From Variovorax sp. CF079 (lineage in GTDB: Bacteria > Pseudomonadota > Gammaproteobacteria > Burkholderiales > Burkholderiaceae_C): 64,000 bases of DNA. Below, in pieces: positions 15,599-24,994 of this stretch. Position 1 is the first letter of the stretch; each line of letters begins with the position of its first letter. Position numbers and translations under genes: made by a program. The DNA lies in NCBI RefSeq assembly GCF_900101545.1, contig NZ_FMZU01000013.1, forward strand, positions 1-64,000, in the 5' to 3' direction. The notes under the pieces were generated by a model. The model was not told the origin of the DNA. It ran no database searches and was given only the letters and a program-made list of their open reading frames with translations.

Positions 15599-16798
15599 AT
15601 GAACCTCGCCGATTCCTTCGCAGACGTCAGCCGCTTCGTCGACATTCGCCGCGACATCCACGCGCATCCCGAGCTGGGCTTCGAAGAGCACCGCACCTCC
15701 GAGAAGGTCGCCAAGCTGCTCGCCGAATGGGGCATCGAGGTGCACCGCGGCATCGCCGGCACCGGGCTGGTGGGCGTGCTGCGCCAGGGCACAGGCACGC
15801 GCAGCATCGGCCTGCGTGCCGACATGGATGCGCTGCCGCTTGCCGAGGCCAACGAGTTCGCCCACAAGTCCACCCACGCGGGCCGCATGCATGCCTGCGG
15901 CCACGACGGCCATACGACGATGCTGCTGGCGGCCGCATGGCACCTGGCGCAGAAGGGCAGCCGCTTCGACGGCACGGTGAACTTCATCTTCCAGCCGGCC
16001 GAAGAGATGGGCAAGGCGGGCGCCAAGAAGATGATCCAGGACGGGCTCTTCGACCGCTTCCCCTGCGACGCGGTGTTTGCGCTGCACAACTTTCCCGTGG
16101 GCGAGGTCGGCCGCTTCGCGCTCAACGAAGGCGCGCTCATGGCCTCGAGCAACACCTACAAGATCACGATGCGCGGCCGCGGCACGCATGCCTCGATGCC
16201 GCACACGGGCATCGACCCGGTGGGTGCCGTCGTCGCGCTGGCGCAGGCGCTGCAGACCCTGGTGCCGAAGACCATCGCGAGCACCGAGCGCGCGCTGCTC
16301 GCGGTCACGCAGCTGCAAGGCTCCGACGCGCCGAACGTGATTCCCGACGTCGCCACGCTGGGCGGCACGGTGCGCACCTTCTCGATTTCCGCGCTGGACC
16401 GCATCGAGGAGCGCCTGCGCACGCTGGCCCAGGGCATCGCGCAGGCGCACGAGTGCACGGCCGAGGTGAGCTTCGTGCGCGCCTCGCCGCCGGTGGTCAA
16501 CCACAAGGCCGAGGCGCAGTTCGCGGCGAGCGTGATGCGCGAGGTGGTGGGCGAGGACATGGTGACCGACGACTTGCCCGCAGTGATGGGCGCCGAGGAC
16601 TTCGCCCACATGCTGCTCGCGCGGCCGGGCTGCTATGCCTTCCTCGGCAACGGCGACGGCGACCACCGGCTCGAAGGCCACGGGCCCGGTCCTTGCATCA
16701 TCCACAACACGTCTTTCGACTTCAACGACGAGATCATTCCGATCGGCGCCAGCTACTTCGTGAAGCTGGTGGAGCGCTGGCTTCCGGCCGGCACCTGA
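15599..16798 (+). CDS. M20-family amidohydrolase (hippurate hydrolase/aminoacylase type)
   Basis: The 399-aa enzyme has RRDIHAHPELGFEE at 17-30, the metal-binding motif HACGHDGHT at 98-106, the catalytic Glu in QPAEEMGKAG, and later MGAEDFAHM. These are the signatures of the IAA-amino acid/hippurate hydrolase branch, which cleaves N-acyl amino acids with a di-metal centre in the cytoplasm. The Bug-type receptor gene starts 15 bases after its stop, which suggests import and hydrolysis of the same amide or acid. No strong ribosome site is visible before the ATG. Confidence 0.9.
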   Translation: MNLADSFADVSRFVDIRRDIHAHPELGFEEHRTSEKVAKLLAEWGIEVHRGIAGTGLVGVLRQGTGTRSIGLRADMDALPLAEANEFAHKSTHAGRMHACGHDGHTTMLLAAAWHLAQKGSRFDGTVNFIFQPAEEMGKAGAKKMIQDGLFDRFPCDAVFALHNFPVGEVGRFALNEGALMASSNTYKITMRGRGTHASMPHTGIDPVGAVVALAQALQTLVPKTIASTERALLAVTQLQGSDAPNVIPDVATLGGTVRTFSISALDRIEERLRTLAQGIAQAHECTAEVSFVRASPPVVNHKAEAQFAASVMREVVGEDMVTDDLPAVMGAEDFAHMLLARPGCYAFLGNGDGDHRLEGHGPGPCIIHNTSFDFNDEIIPIGASYFVKLVERWLPAGT

Positions 16799-16813
16799 AC
16801 TTCCAGAACAACC

Positions 16814-17809
16814 ATGACGAAAGCGGCCGCTGCGATGTCCCACCTGTTCACCCGACGTTCCCTGGCCGCCTTCGCCGCGGCCGGCCTGCTGGCCCTGGCA
16901 GCCGCGGCGCCCGCGCATGCGCAGCGCGTGATCCGCGTCGTGGTGCCCTTCGGCACCGGCGCCGTGCAGGACACGGTGGCGCGCGCCTTCAACAACGAGC
17001 TGGGCACGGCGCTCAATGCCAGCGTGATCGTCGAGAACCGCGCGGGCGCGGGCGGTACGGTGGGCGCGGCGATCGTCGCCAAGGCGCCGGCCGACGGCAA
17101 CACGCTGGTGTTGGCGGCGGCCAGCCACCACATCGCGGGCCATCTCTACAGCAAGCTGCCCTACGACCCGCTCAAGGACTTCGTCGGCGTGGCCAGCATC
17201 GGCAATGCCGGCTACGTGGTCGCAGTGTCGAGCGACATGAAGGTGTCGAACACGGCGGAGTTCATTCGCGAGGTGAAGGCGAATCCGGGCAAGTACAACT
17301 ACGCCTCGGCCGGCAACGGCAGCGCCACGCACCTCGCGATGGCCTCCTTCCTCGCCAAGGCCGGTCTGCAGATGACGCACATCCCGATGAAGTCCACCGG
17401 CGAGGCGGTGAACGAGGTGCTGGCCGGCCGCGTTCAGGCGGTGACTTCGTCGAGCATCGGCGTGATCGGCCTGCAGGGCGATGCGCGCATCACGCTCTTG
17501 GCCTCCACCGGCAAGGTCCGCAGCCCCTTCCTGCCCAAGCTGCCGACCGCCATGGAGAGCGGCCTGCCGGGCTACGAGTTCGATTCGTGGATCGGCCTGC
17601 TCGCACCGGCCGGCACGTCCAGGGCCGAGGTCGACAAGATCAATGCGGCGCTCAACAAGGTGATCTCCGAGCCGGCGATGCAGGAGCGCCTGATGCGCCT
17701 CGGCGTCGAGCCGCGCAGTTCCGGGGCCGAGGATTTCCAGAAGCTGCTGCGCGCCGACTGGGACGCGATGGGCGTGGTGGTCAAGGCCTCGGGCGCGAAG
17801 ATCGATTAG
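16814..17809 (+). CDS. Bug/TctC-family periplasmic substrate-binding protein
   Basis: The 331-aa product has a signal peptide with a twin-arginine-like start (FTRRSLAAFAAAGLLAL) and a probable cleavage after AHA at about residue 36. The mature part shows the family segments RVVVPFGTGAVQDTVAR, VENRAGAGGTVGA and YDPLKDF. Bug proteins bind carboxylates in the periplasm and feed tripartite tricarboxylate transporters or act as orphans, which are very numerous in Burkholderiales. No TctA/TctB genes are nearby. A second in-frame ATG lies at 16835. It shares an operon with the amidohydrolase. Confidence 0.92.
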   Translation: MTKAAAAMSHLFTRRSLAAFAAAGLLALAAAAPAHAQRVIRVVVPFGTGAVQDTVARAFNNELGTALNASVIVENRAGAGGTVGAAIVAKAPADGNTLVLAAASHHIAGHLYSKLPYDPLKDFVGVASIGNAGYVVAVSSDMKVSNTAEFIREVKANPGKYNYASAGNGSATHLAMASFLAKAGLQMTHIPMKSTGEAVNEVLAGRVQAVTSSSIGVIGLQGDARITLLASTGKVRSPFLPKLPTAMESGLPGYEFDSWIGLLAPAGTSRAEVDKINAALNKVISEPAMQERLMRLGVEPRSSGAEDFQKLLRADWDAMGVVVKASGAKID

Positions 17810-18327
17810 GGCGTGAGCTCGACGTGGTGCGCGCCGTGCGGCACCACGATGCGGCCCAGGTGCGTCAGGCCCGGCTTGCCGGCATCGCCCAAGCGCCAGA
17901 CTTCGATGCCGCCGGCGGGCGTGCTGCCGTCCGCGTATTCGAAGACCGTCGCCAGAAAATGCCGGCCGGCGGCATCGAAGCTGCCGCCCTCCGGCAGCAT
18001 GCCCTCGAAGGGATAGTCGCCCACCTTGGCGAGTGCGCTGCGGCCGGGGTCGAAGCTGAAATAGCTGATCGAAGCCTGCTTGGTGTAGCGCGGCGAATCG
18101 GGTGCGAAGGCGGTTTCGCGCATGTTCACCTTCGCGATGTGGCGGCCGTCGCGACTGATCGCGAGGCCCTCGGACGACCGGTCGCGCTGTCCACACTGGC
18201 CACGACTTCGTGCCGGGCCGCGGGACCCGTGCGCTCGCGCGGTGCGAGCTTGATCAAGGACAGGCGCGACGGCGTTGCAGGCAAGCGGCCTTCCACGCCC
18301 CTGGCTTCGCGAGGCGCTCGCGGGACG
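17806..18327 (-). pseudogene. Frameshifted, N-truncated remnant of a beta-propeller-like protein
   Basis: Two frames together give protein-like sequence. From 18296 down to about 18180 one frame reads VEGRLPATPSRLSLIKLAP and on to HEVVASVDS. From about 18175 down to the stop at 17806 another frame reads SSEGLAISRDGRHIAKVNM and continues to HGAHHVELTP. A frameshift near 18175-18190 separates them, and the upstream part is missing because the cytochrome gene stop abuts at 18328. The Gly/Asp/Ser pattern resembles lactonase or YVTN-type propellers. The only start in the second frame is a GTG at 18129. It overlaps the Bug gene stop by a few bases. Confidence 0.6.
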
Positions 18328-19236
18328 CTAACCCTGCGGACTGGGCGGCAGGCTCTTCAGGTACAGGAAGAGCGCGCGCACGTCGGTGTCGTTCATCTGG
18401 CCGAGCGATCCGAAGGGCATGACCTTGATCGGCGTGCCGTCGGGCCGGTTGCCGGTCTTGAACATGCGCGCGAAGGCATCGGCGTCGGCATAGCGCGTCA
18501 TGGACGTGCCTTCGCCAGGCGTCAGGTTGGCCGCGGCCGGCCAGTCGGGCGGGCCGCCGGGAATCTTGCCGCCGTTGAGCTTGACGCCGTGGCAGCCCAG
18601 GCACATGTTGGCCACGTAGGCGCCGTGCGCCACGCTCACGCCGTCGGGCACCGGCTGCGCGGGCGGCAGCGTGTGATCGATCTTCGAGGCGGCGTCGTGC
18701 ATCAGTCCGAAGCCGTAGAAGGCGCGCACCGGCAGCGGCAGGTCGAGTACCGCCGCACCGCCCGCGGCGGGCTCCATCTTGCGGATGTAGCCGACCAGGG
18801 AGGCGAGGTCTTCGTCGGTGAAGCGGTTGTAGTCCTCGCTCGGCATCACCATCAGCACGCGGCCCTTGGGGTCGACGCCGTGGCGGATGGCGCGCACCCA
18901 GTCTTCCGGCGCGTAGCCCGCGACCACGCTGCCGGGGCCGGGGCTGATGTTGGGCCCGGCGATGCGCATGCCCTTGCCGTCGTCGAGGAACATCCTGCCG
19001 TTGCCCTGGGCGCCGTGGCAGTCGACGCAGCCGCGCGAGGCGTAGAGATAGCGACCGCGTTCGAGCGCAGCCGCGTCTTCGCGGACGGGCACGGCCTTCA
19101 CCGCGACCTCGAGCTTGCGCTGCATCTTGTGGCGGGCCAGCTGGTCGCCGGCGAACAGGGCGGCGGCGGCGAGGGCGACGAGGATCAGCAGGGCCAGGGC
19201 GCCGCGCTTGAGCCAGCGCTTGGTCGTTGTCGTCAT
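18328..19236 (-). CDS. Di-haem c-type cytochrome, membrane-anchored
   Basis: The 302-aa product has one N-terminal membrane helix (residues about 11-30) and two haem-binding sites, CVDCH at 70-74 and CLGCH at 212-216. Each is followed by Met-containing segments that can supply the sixth ligand (VMPSED; MPFGSLGQM). It resembles the cytochrome subunits of alcohol or aldehyde dehydrogenases and should carry electrons in the periplasm. Its ATG overlaps the stop of the extradiol-dioxygenase-like gene by 4 bases (ATGA), so translation is coupled. Confidence 0.9.
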   Translation of the reverse strand: MTTTTKRWLKRGALALLILVALAAAALFAGDQLARHKMQRKLEVAVKAVPVREDAAALERGRYLYASRGCVDCHGAQGNGRMFLDDGKGMRIAGPNISPGPGSVVAGYAPEDWVRAIRHGVDPKGRVLMVMPSEDYNRFTDEDLASLVGYIRKMEPAAGGAAVLDLPLPVRAFYGFGLMHDAASKIDHTLPPAQPVPDGVSVAHGAYVANMCLGCHGVKLNGGKIPGGPPDWPAAANLTPGEGTSMTRYADADAFARMFKTGNRPDGTPIKVMPFGSLGQMNDTDVRALFLYLKSLPPSPQG

Positions 19237-20189
19237 GCGAGCTCCTTCGCCTGGCGCGGTGCGCCGGACATCTTCTGCGTGATCAGCCCGGCGGCCATCT
19301 TCAATTGCAGGCGCAGCTTCGGCTTGTGGCCCCAGGCGCTGGTGACATCGGTGTGCTGTGTTTCCCAGCCCGTGGGGTCAATGGTCTGCGTGCCGGCGCC
19401 GATCTCGAAGTCGAAGCCCGAGGGCGTGGCGCCGTAGAAGGAGAAGGTGCCGTCGGGATCGGGATGCTGGCCGAGTTCCAGCGAGAGCGGCACCTTGTGG
19501 CGGCGCGCTCGCTCGAAGGCGATGCCGATGTCGCTGAGCCGCTCGGCCTGCAGCATGAAGTGGTGGATGCGCTTGGACAGCGGCATGTCGAACAGCGCGA
19601 TCGAGTGATGCCTGCGGTTGCAGTGCAGGAACACGCCGCGGATGTCCATCGGGCCGACACGCGTTGCGAGCCGCTCCGTCACGCCGAAGCCCAGCAGGCC
19701 GACGTAGAAGGCCTCCATCGCCGCCAGCTCGTGCGACACCAGCACGGCATGGCCCAGGCCCAGCTCGCCGGTGCGGAAACCTTCGGGAAAGACCGGCGAT
19801 GCGAAAGGCTGCGCGGCGGCGGCCAGGCCGGTGAACAGCTCGACGCTGTTGCCGCAAGGGTCGGTGCAGCGATGAAGCCGCTGCACGCGGCGCGCACTGC
19901 GAAGCGCCGCGTCGGCTGCCGTCACTTCGATGCCGCCCTGGCGAAGGCGCTGCAGCAGGCTGTCCAGCACCTCGTCGTTCGCGCATTCGAGGCCCAGCGC
20001 CGCCAGGTCGTCGGTCGGGCCTTCCTGAACGATCAGCCGCTGGCAGGCCTCGTCGATCTGCCAGCCGAGGCTGCCGTCGATGTTGGCCGCAGGCGCGGCG
20101 AGGCCGAGCATGTGTTGGCAGAACGCCTCCCATCGAGGAAGACGGCGCGCTTCGAAGACCAGATAGCCGAGGCGGAGATCGGGAGGCAT
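19233..20189 (-). CDS. VOC-family extradiol-dioxygenase-like protein (BphC type)
   Basis: The 318-aa product has two tandem vicinal-oxygen-chelate domains, as in BphC. In the C-terminal domain the three iron ligands are visible as His147 (GLGHAVL), His210 (RIHHFML) and Glu262 (FDFEIG), so it can be an active Fe(II) ring-cleavage dioxygenase. The start at 20189 is preferred over an in-frame ATG at 20222 because the core begins at once. It is divergent from a TetR gene 54 bases away and coupled to a cytochrome c gene. The catechol-like substrate is unknown. Confidence 0.85.
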   Translation of the reverse strand: MPPDLRLGYLVFEARRLPRWEAFCQHMLGLAAPAANIDGSLGWQIDEACQRLIVQEGPTDDLAALGLECANDEVLDSLLQRLRQGGIEVTAADAALRSARRVQRLHRCTDPCGNSVELFTGLAAAAQPFASPVFPEGFRTGELGLGHAVLVSHELAAMEAFYVGLLGFGVTERLATRVGPMDIRGVFLHCNRRHHSIALFDMPLSKRIHHFMLQAERLSDIGIAFERARRHKVPLSLELGQHPDPDGTFSFYGATPSGFDFEIGAGTQTIDPTGWETQHTDVTSAWGHKPKLRLQLKMAAGLITQKMSGAPRQAKELA

Positions 20190-20243
20190 GGCAAACTCTC
20201 TATAAATGAAGGTTGGGGGCAAAAATGATGGATGTGTCTAAAA

Positions 20244-20966
20244 ATGAATGATGTCCTGAATTTGGGCGACCCGTCCATACCACTTTTGCCAGAGGCCCTG
20301 GCCGAAAGTGTGTGGCGGCCCCAGCTGGGCCTGGCGAAGCGCGAGCGCACGCGGGTGCAGCTGGTGCAGGCGGCGATCCGGGTCTTCACGGCGCGCGGCT
20401 TCGCCGGCGCCACCATGCAGGAACTGGCGGCAGTCGCGGGCATGACGACCGGCACGGTCTACAACCACTTCAAGACCAAGGAGGAAGTCGCGAGCGCCGT
20501 CGCGCTGCTGCTGGCCGACACGCTGTGCCGCCGCATCGCCGACAGCCAGCAAGGGATCGCCGAGGGCGCGCAGCGCATGGCGATCGGCAACCAGCGCTAC
20601 ATCTGGCTGGCCGAGCAGAGCCCGCAGTGGGCGCTGATGATGCTGGATGTGGCGGCCGCGGCGCCCGAGCTGCTGCTCGAGATCCGCGACTATGTGCTGG
20701 CCGACCTGCGCCTGGGCGTGAAGCAGAAGGCTTTTCGCATTCCCAACGAGGCGGCGGCGATGGACCTGATCAACGGCACCGTCGCACAGGCCATGCGCAG
20801 CGTGGCGCTGGGGCTGGCGCCGCCGAACCATGGCCGCGAGGTCGCGACCTGCGTGTTGCGCGGACTGGGCATGGAGCACGCCGCGGCCAAGGAAGTGGCG
20901 CATCGGCCGCTCCCGCCCTTTCCACTCATGGGCGAGGCGCCGGTTGCGCGCCACCGTTCCCCCTGA
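20244..20966 (+). CDS. TetR-family transcriptional regulator
   Basis: The 240-aa product has the HTH at about residues 35-75 (RVFTARGFAGATMQELAAVAGMTTGTVYNHFKTKEEVA) and a helical ligand-binding domain. It is divergent from the extradiol dioxygenase-cytochrome operon with a 54-bp spacer that must hold both promoters, so it is the likely repressor. The stop codon lies inside a palindromic repeat element, and the last codons (HRSP) derive from that element. Confidence 0.9.
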   Translation: MNDVLNLGDPSIPLLPEALAESVWRPQLGLAKRERTRVQLVQAAIRVFTARGFAGATMQELAAVAGMTTGTVYNHFKTKEEVASAVALLLADTLCRRIADSQQGIAEGAQRMAIGNQRYIWLAEQSPQWALMMLDVAAAAPELLLEIRDYVLADLRLGVKQKAFRIPNEAAAMDLINGTVAQAMRSVALGLAPPNHGREVATCVLRGLGMEHAAAKEVAHRPLPPFPLMGEAPVARHRSP

Positions 20967-21027
20967 GCTTGTCGAAGGGTTCTTCGACAAGCTCGGGACA
21001 GGCCTCGACGGGCTCAGCCCGAACGGT
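20953..21027. repeat. REP-like palindromic element between convergent genes
   Basis: The outer ends ACCGTTC and GAACGGT are inverted repeats. Inside, GAGCTTGTCGAA and TTCGACAAGCTC form a perfect 12-bp stem around a 6-base loop (20965-20994). The second arm of the element (CTCGACGGGCTCAGCCCGAAC) resembles the repeat family widely scattered in beta- and gammaproteobacterial genomes, recognised from memory. It carries the stop codons of both flanking convergent genes and may act as a bidirectional terminator. Confidence 0.8.
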
Positions 21028-21343
21028 GGGTGCGATGGTCGAGCGGCGGACAGTTCCAGCCGAGCAGCTCGGCCAGCCGCTGCACGATCCAGCCAGCCTC
21101 TGCCGCGGACACGCCGGCCTCGGGCGAGTTCAGCCCGGCATGGATGCGCAGGAGGATTTCTTCTTCCGACGGCACCTCGACGTGATGCAGCAGCTGCGCG
21201 TGCTGCACCAGGTGGTTGGCGAGGTCCTCGCACACCTCGTAGCGCGCCCGCACGGTGGCCAACGGCTCACGCAGGCGCTGCCTCGCGTCGGTGTAGATCG
21301 CGAAGAAGGAAGGCGGGATGTGGATCTGGTAGTCGTCGGACAT
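21014..21343 (-). CDS. Conserved hypothetical protein, 109 aa
   Basis: The product begins MSDDYQIHIPPSFFAIYTDAR and is mainly helical with conserved-looking charged and His residues (HLVQHAQLLHHVEV, PSEEEILLRIHAGL, SAAEAGWIVQRLAELLGW). I recall similar proteins in Comamonadaceae, but no function is established. The stop lies within the palindromic repeat, and the last residues (RTHRSG) derive from it. No ribosome site is visible before the ATG; a terminator-like hairpin ends 6 bases upstream. Confidence 0.6.
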   Translation of the reverse strand: MSDDYQIHIPPSFFAIYTDARQRLREPLATVRARYEVCEDLANHLVQHAQLLHHVEVPSEEEILLRIHAGLNSPEAGVSAAEAGWIVQRLAELLGWNCPPLDHRTHRSG

Positions 21344-21344
21344 G

Positions 21345-21367
21345 AAAAACGCGCCCGAGGGCGCGTA
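21345..21367 (-). terminator. Rho-independent terminator-like hairpin (minus strand)
   Basis: On the minus strand ACGCGCCC and GGGCGCGT pair around a 3-base loop and run into TTTTT. It lies about 35 bases after the stop of the small basic protein gene and directly in front of the next ATG (21343), so it may end the dbpA-side transcript. Confidence 0.7.
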
Positions 21368-21401
21368 TTCCGGAGCTTGGACAATGAAGCGCGAGGCGCG
21401 T

Positions 21402-21572
21402 TCAGCCGCCCTTCTTGGCCCGCTTGCCCGGGTTCTTCTTGCTGCGGGTCGCGGTGCCGCGCTCGAGGCTGACCTTCTGGCCGCCACCCATCTTGGGCAG
21501 GCTGTAGCCGGGCATCGGAACGGGCTTGGGAGTGGCAATGCGATCTGCCTCGGTGCGGATTTTCTTGGTCAT
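21402..21572 (-). CDS. Small basic protein, 56 aa
   Basis: The product starts MTKKIRTEADRIATPKPVPM and ends in a Lys/Arg-rich tail (TRSKKNPGKRAKKGG). It has no hydrophobic segment and is probably nucleic-acid or ribosome associated, although this is inference from charge alone. It lies 34 bases downstream of dbpA in the same direction and may share its transcript, with a terminator-like hairpin following. Confidence 0.5.
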   Translation of the reverse strand: MTKKIRTEADRIATPKPVPMPGYSLPKMGGGQKVSLERGTATRSKKNPGKRAKKGG

Positions 21573-21606
21573 GGAAAGCTCGGATAAAAAAGGTCGAAGG
21601 GCGTAA

Positions 21607-23004
<1,398 letters not shown>

Positions 23005-23014
23005 GGCAAGAGGA

Positions 23015-23284
23015 TCAGCGGCGCTGCGAGTTGTTGCCGCTGTTGACCGGCGGCGGACCGCGGCGTTCCAGGTGGCGGAAGGTGATGCGGCCCTTGGTCA
23101 GGTCGTAGGGCGACAGCTCCAGCGACACCTTGTCGCCGGCCAGGATGCGGATGTGGTGCTTGCGCATCTTGCCGCCGCTGTAGGCGATCAGCTGGTGACC
23201 GTTGTCCAGGGTCACGCGGTAGCGGGAATCGGGCAGCACTTCCGTGACTGCGCCGTTCATTTCGATCAGTTCTTCCTTGGGCAT
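23015..23284 (-). CDS. infA: Translation initiation factor IF-1 (second-copy type)
   Basis: The 89-aa product [22 protein letters not shown]... with the OB-fold segments [23 protein letters not shown] and [15 protein letters not shown] is clearly IF-1, which occupies the A site of the 30S subunit. It is longer than the 72-aa canonical form, with a C-terminal extension ([18 protein letters not shown]). It lies outside any ribosomal-protein operon, as is usual for the extra infA copies of Burkholderiales. A long leader of up to 400 bases precedes it, and dbpA follows in the same transcript. Confidence 0.93.
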   Translation of the reverse strand: MPKEELIEMNGAVTEVLPDSRYRVTLDNGHQLIAYSGGKMRKHHIRILAGDKVSLELSPYDLTKGRITFRHLERRGPPPVNSGNNSQRR

Positions 23285-23685
23285 GAGGACTCCGAATAGT
23301 GTGTGTAGATGGTTCGAATCGGGCGCCTGCGCATTGCGACGCCGCAATGCGCGAACAAACAGTGAAACGGGCGCAGGCCGGGCCGGAAATGGCGCCCACC
23401 GGAGCGGACAGCGCGCTGTTCGCTTCAACGGTACGAAGGCAGTGGTGGCAATCATGGGCGCCCGGTCTGGCGCACCAACACACTGTGTGAGCCGGCTTGA
23501 GAATGAAAGGCCTGGTATTCCAGGTCAGCCGGCTGAGTGACGAAATACTTCGTCGGGTATCGAAACGAACTCCGCATTCTAACCGAGATGGTATGACTGT
23601 TGCTTGGCAATGCACCGTCGGATCGAGGCAAAGGGCGGCAGATGCCGCCCTTCCTGCGTGAAGTGCTATCGAAAATGTAGCGCGC
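23285..23685. other. Long infA leader and intergenic region with hairpins
   Basis: No gene is supported here. On the infA strand a nested stem-loop lies at 23490-23534: CCTGG-TATT-CCAGG inside flanking AGCCGGCT copies. Another perfect 10-bp hairpin is at 23631-23652. An inverted GCGCATTGCG/CGCAATGCGC pair occurs near 23329-23356. The structure-rich leader may regulate infA-dbpA translation, for example by temperature; this is inference. Confidence 0.4.
23631..23652. terminator. Hairpin after the MFS transporter gene, possible terminator
   Basis: AAGGGCGGCA and TGCCGCCCTT pair perfectly around GA. It lies 34 bases downstream of the transporter stop on the minus strand, where only a short T-run follows, so termination may be weak. 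Confidence 0.45.
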
Positions 23686-24912
23686 TCAGCGAGCGGAACG
23701 CGCTGCGCGCATCAGCAGCATCAGGCCCGCGAACTGGCAAGCCGAGCCGACCCAGCCGAGCGCGCCGACGCCGATCGCATCGATGGCCAACCCGCCGAGC
23801 GCGGAGCCCGACGCGATGCCGAGGTAGATCGCCGAGGCATTGAGCGAGAGCGTCATCGGTGCCTGCGCGGGTGCCAGGCGGATCAGCCGCATCGCCTGCG
23901 CCGGGCCGAAACCCCAGCCGGCAAAACCCCAGAGCGTCGCGAGCATGACGATCGCCGGCACGGCGGCCGAGCGCGGCAGGGCCTCAGCCGCCAGGGAGAG
24001 GCCGCCGAGGATCAGGACCAGCATCAGAGCGAAGGCCCGGGCGACGCGGTCGGCGTCGAAGCGGTCGGTGGCCCAGCCGCCGGCAGCGGTGCCGACGGCC
24101 GCGGCCACGCCGATCGCGCAAAGCACCGCGCCCACGCCTTCGGCGCCGAAGCCCAGCGTCTGCGTGAGGAAGACCGAGATGTAGGTGTAGAAGCTGAAGC
24201 CGCCGGTGGCCCATAGCACCGTGGTCAGCAGCGCGGGCAGCAGGCCCGGCTGGCGCGCCGCAGCGAGGGCCGGCGAGCGGGCTTCATTGTCTTGGGCTTC
24301 GCGCGGCAGTTGCCTCGGCAGGCCGTTGGCGAGGCCCAGTGCGCCGAGTGCCGCGAGGATGGCGACCAGCAGATAGGCCATGCGCCAGCCGCCCCAGCCC
24401 GCGATCCAGGCGCCGAGCGGCACGCCCAGCGCGACGGCGACGGTGCCGCCGCCGGTCACCACGGCCAGTGCGCGGCCGCGCAGGCTCGGAGCGGTCAGCG
24501 AGGCCGCGACCGCGCTTGCGGTAGGCAGGAACACGCCGGCCGTGAGCCCGAGCGCAACGCGCACCAGCGCCAGCTGCGCGAAGCTCTGCGCCAGCGAGCC
24601 CGCGAGCGCGATCGCCGCAAAGGCGGCCAGGCCCGCGATCAGCAGCCGGCGGCGCTCGATGCGCGCGAACAGCGCCGCCATCAGCGGCGAGCCGATCGCA
24701 TAGCTCAGCGCGAACAGCAGGACCAGCTGGCCGGCGCGGGCCGCGCTCACTTGCAGATCGGCGGCCAGCAACTGCAGCAGGCCCGCGATCATGAAGCTTT
24801 CGGTGCCGATCGCGAAGGCGCCGAGCGCGAGCCAGGCGAGGCTCCATGGCAGGCGATGGGCGGGCGTTGTTGCCGGTGCGGCGAGGGGCTGGGTGACGCA
24901 GAGTTCGGGCAT
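23686..24912 (-). CDS. MFS transporter, DHA1 (arabinose-efflux/drug) type
   Basis: The 408-aa product has about 12 membrane helices. The family motifs GTESFMIAGLL in the first helix, LMAALFARIERRRLL between helices 2 and 3, and the helix-5 region TGGGTVAVALGVPLG identify DHA1 12-TMS exporters of the AraJ/YdhP kind. A CAGGAG ribosome site precedes the ATG at 24912. It is divergent from a MocR-type regulator 82 bases away, the usual arrangement for a regulated pump. Substrate is unknown. Confidence 0.88.
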   Translation of the reverse strand: MPELCVTQPLAAPATTPAHRLPWSLAWLALGAFAIGTESFMIAGLLQLLAADLQVSAARAGQLVLLFALSYAIGSPLMAALFARIERRRLLIAGLAAFAAIALAGSLAQSFAQLALVRVALGLTAGVFLPTASAVAASLTAPSLRGRALAVVTGGGTVAVALGVPLGAWIAGWGGWRMAYLLVAILAALGALGLANGLPRQLPREAQDNEARSPALAAARQPGLLPALLTTVLWATGGFSFYTYISVFLTQTLGFGAEGVGAVLCAIGVAAAVGTAAGGWATDRFDADRVARAFALMLVLILGGLSLAAEALPRSAAVPAIVMLATLWGFAGWGFGPAQAMRLIRLAPAQAPMTLSLNASAIYLGIASGSALGGLAIDAIGVGALGWVGSACQFAGLMLLMRAARSAR

Positions 24913-24959
24913 CTCGTACTCCTGGTGAGGTTCTTGACGGCTTGAGAATAGGATTGAAA

Positions 24960-24980
24960 GTGGACCAAAAAAAGATCCAC
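24960..24980. promoter_or_regulatory. Inverted repeat GTGGA-N11-TCCAC, candidate MocR operator
   Basis: GTGGA at 24960-24964 and TCCAC at 24976-24980 flank an A-rich spacer in the MFS/MocR intergenic region, ending 14 bases before the regulator ATG. MocR/PdxR proteins bind GGACC/TCC-like repeats in such spacers; assignment is by position and shape. Confidence 0.45.
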
Positions 24981-24994
24981 AATCGACGAACTTC

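Noticed and set aside
14990..18196. A 1068-codon open frame on the minus strand
   Set aside because: It runs opposite to well-supported genes (basic protein, amidohydrolase, Bug protein), has low-complexity Arg/Ala/His-rich content and no domain; it is a high-GC shadow frame.
15727..19437. A 1236-codon open frame on the plus strand
   Set aside because: It spans the amidohydrolase and Bug genes out of frame and crosses the cytochrome and dioxygenase genes on the other strand; composition is typical of shadow frames.
20953..21027. Insertion-sequence end
   Set aside because: The element is only 75 bp, codes for nothing, and its nested palindromes fit a REP-type repeat better.
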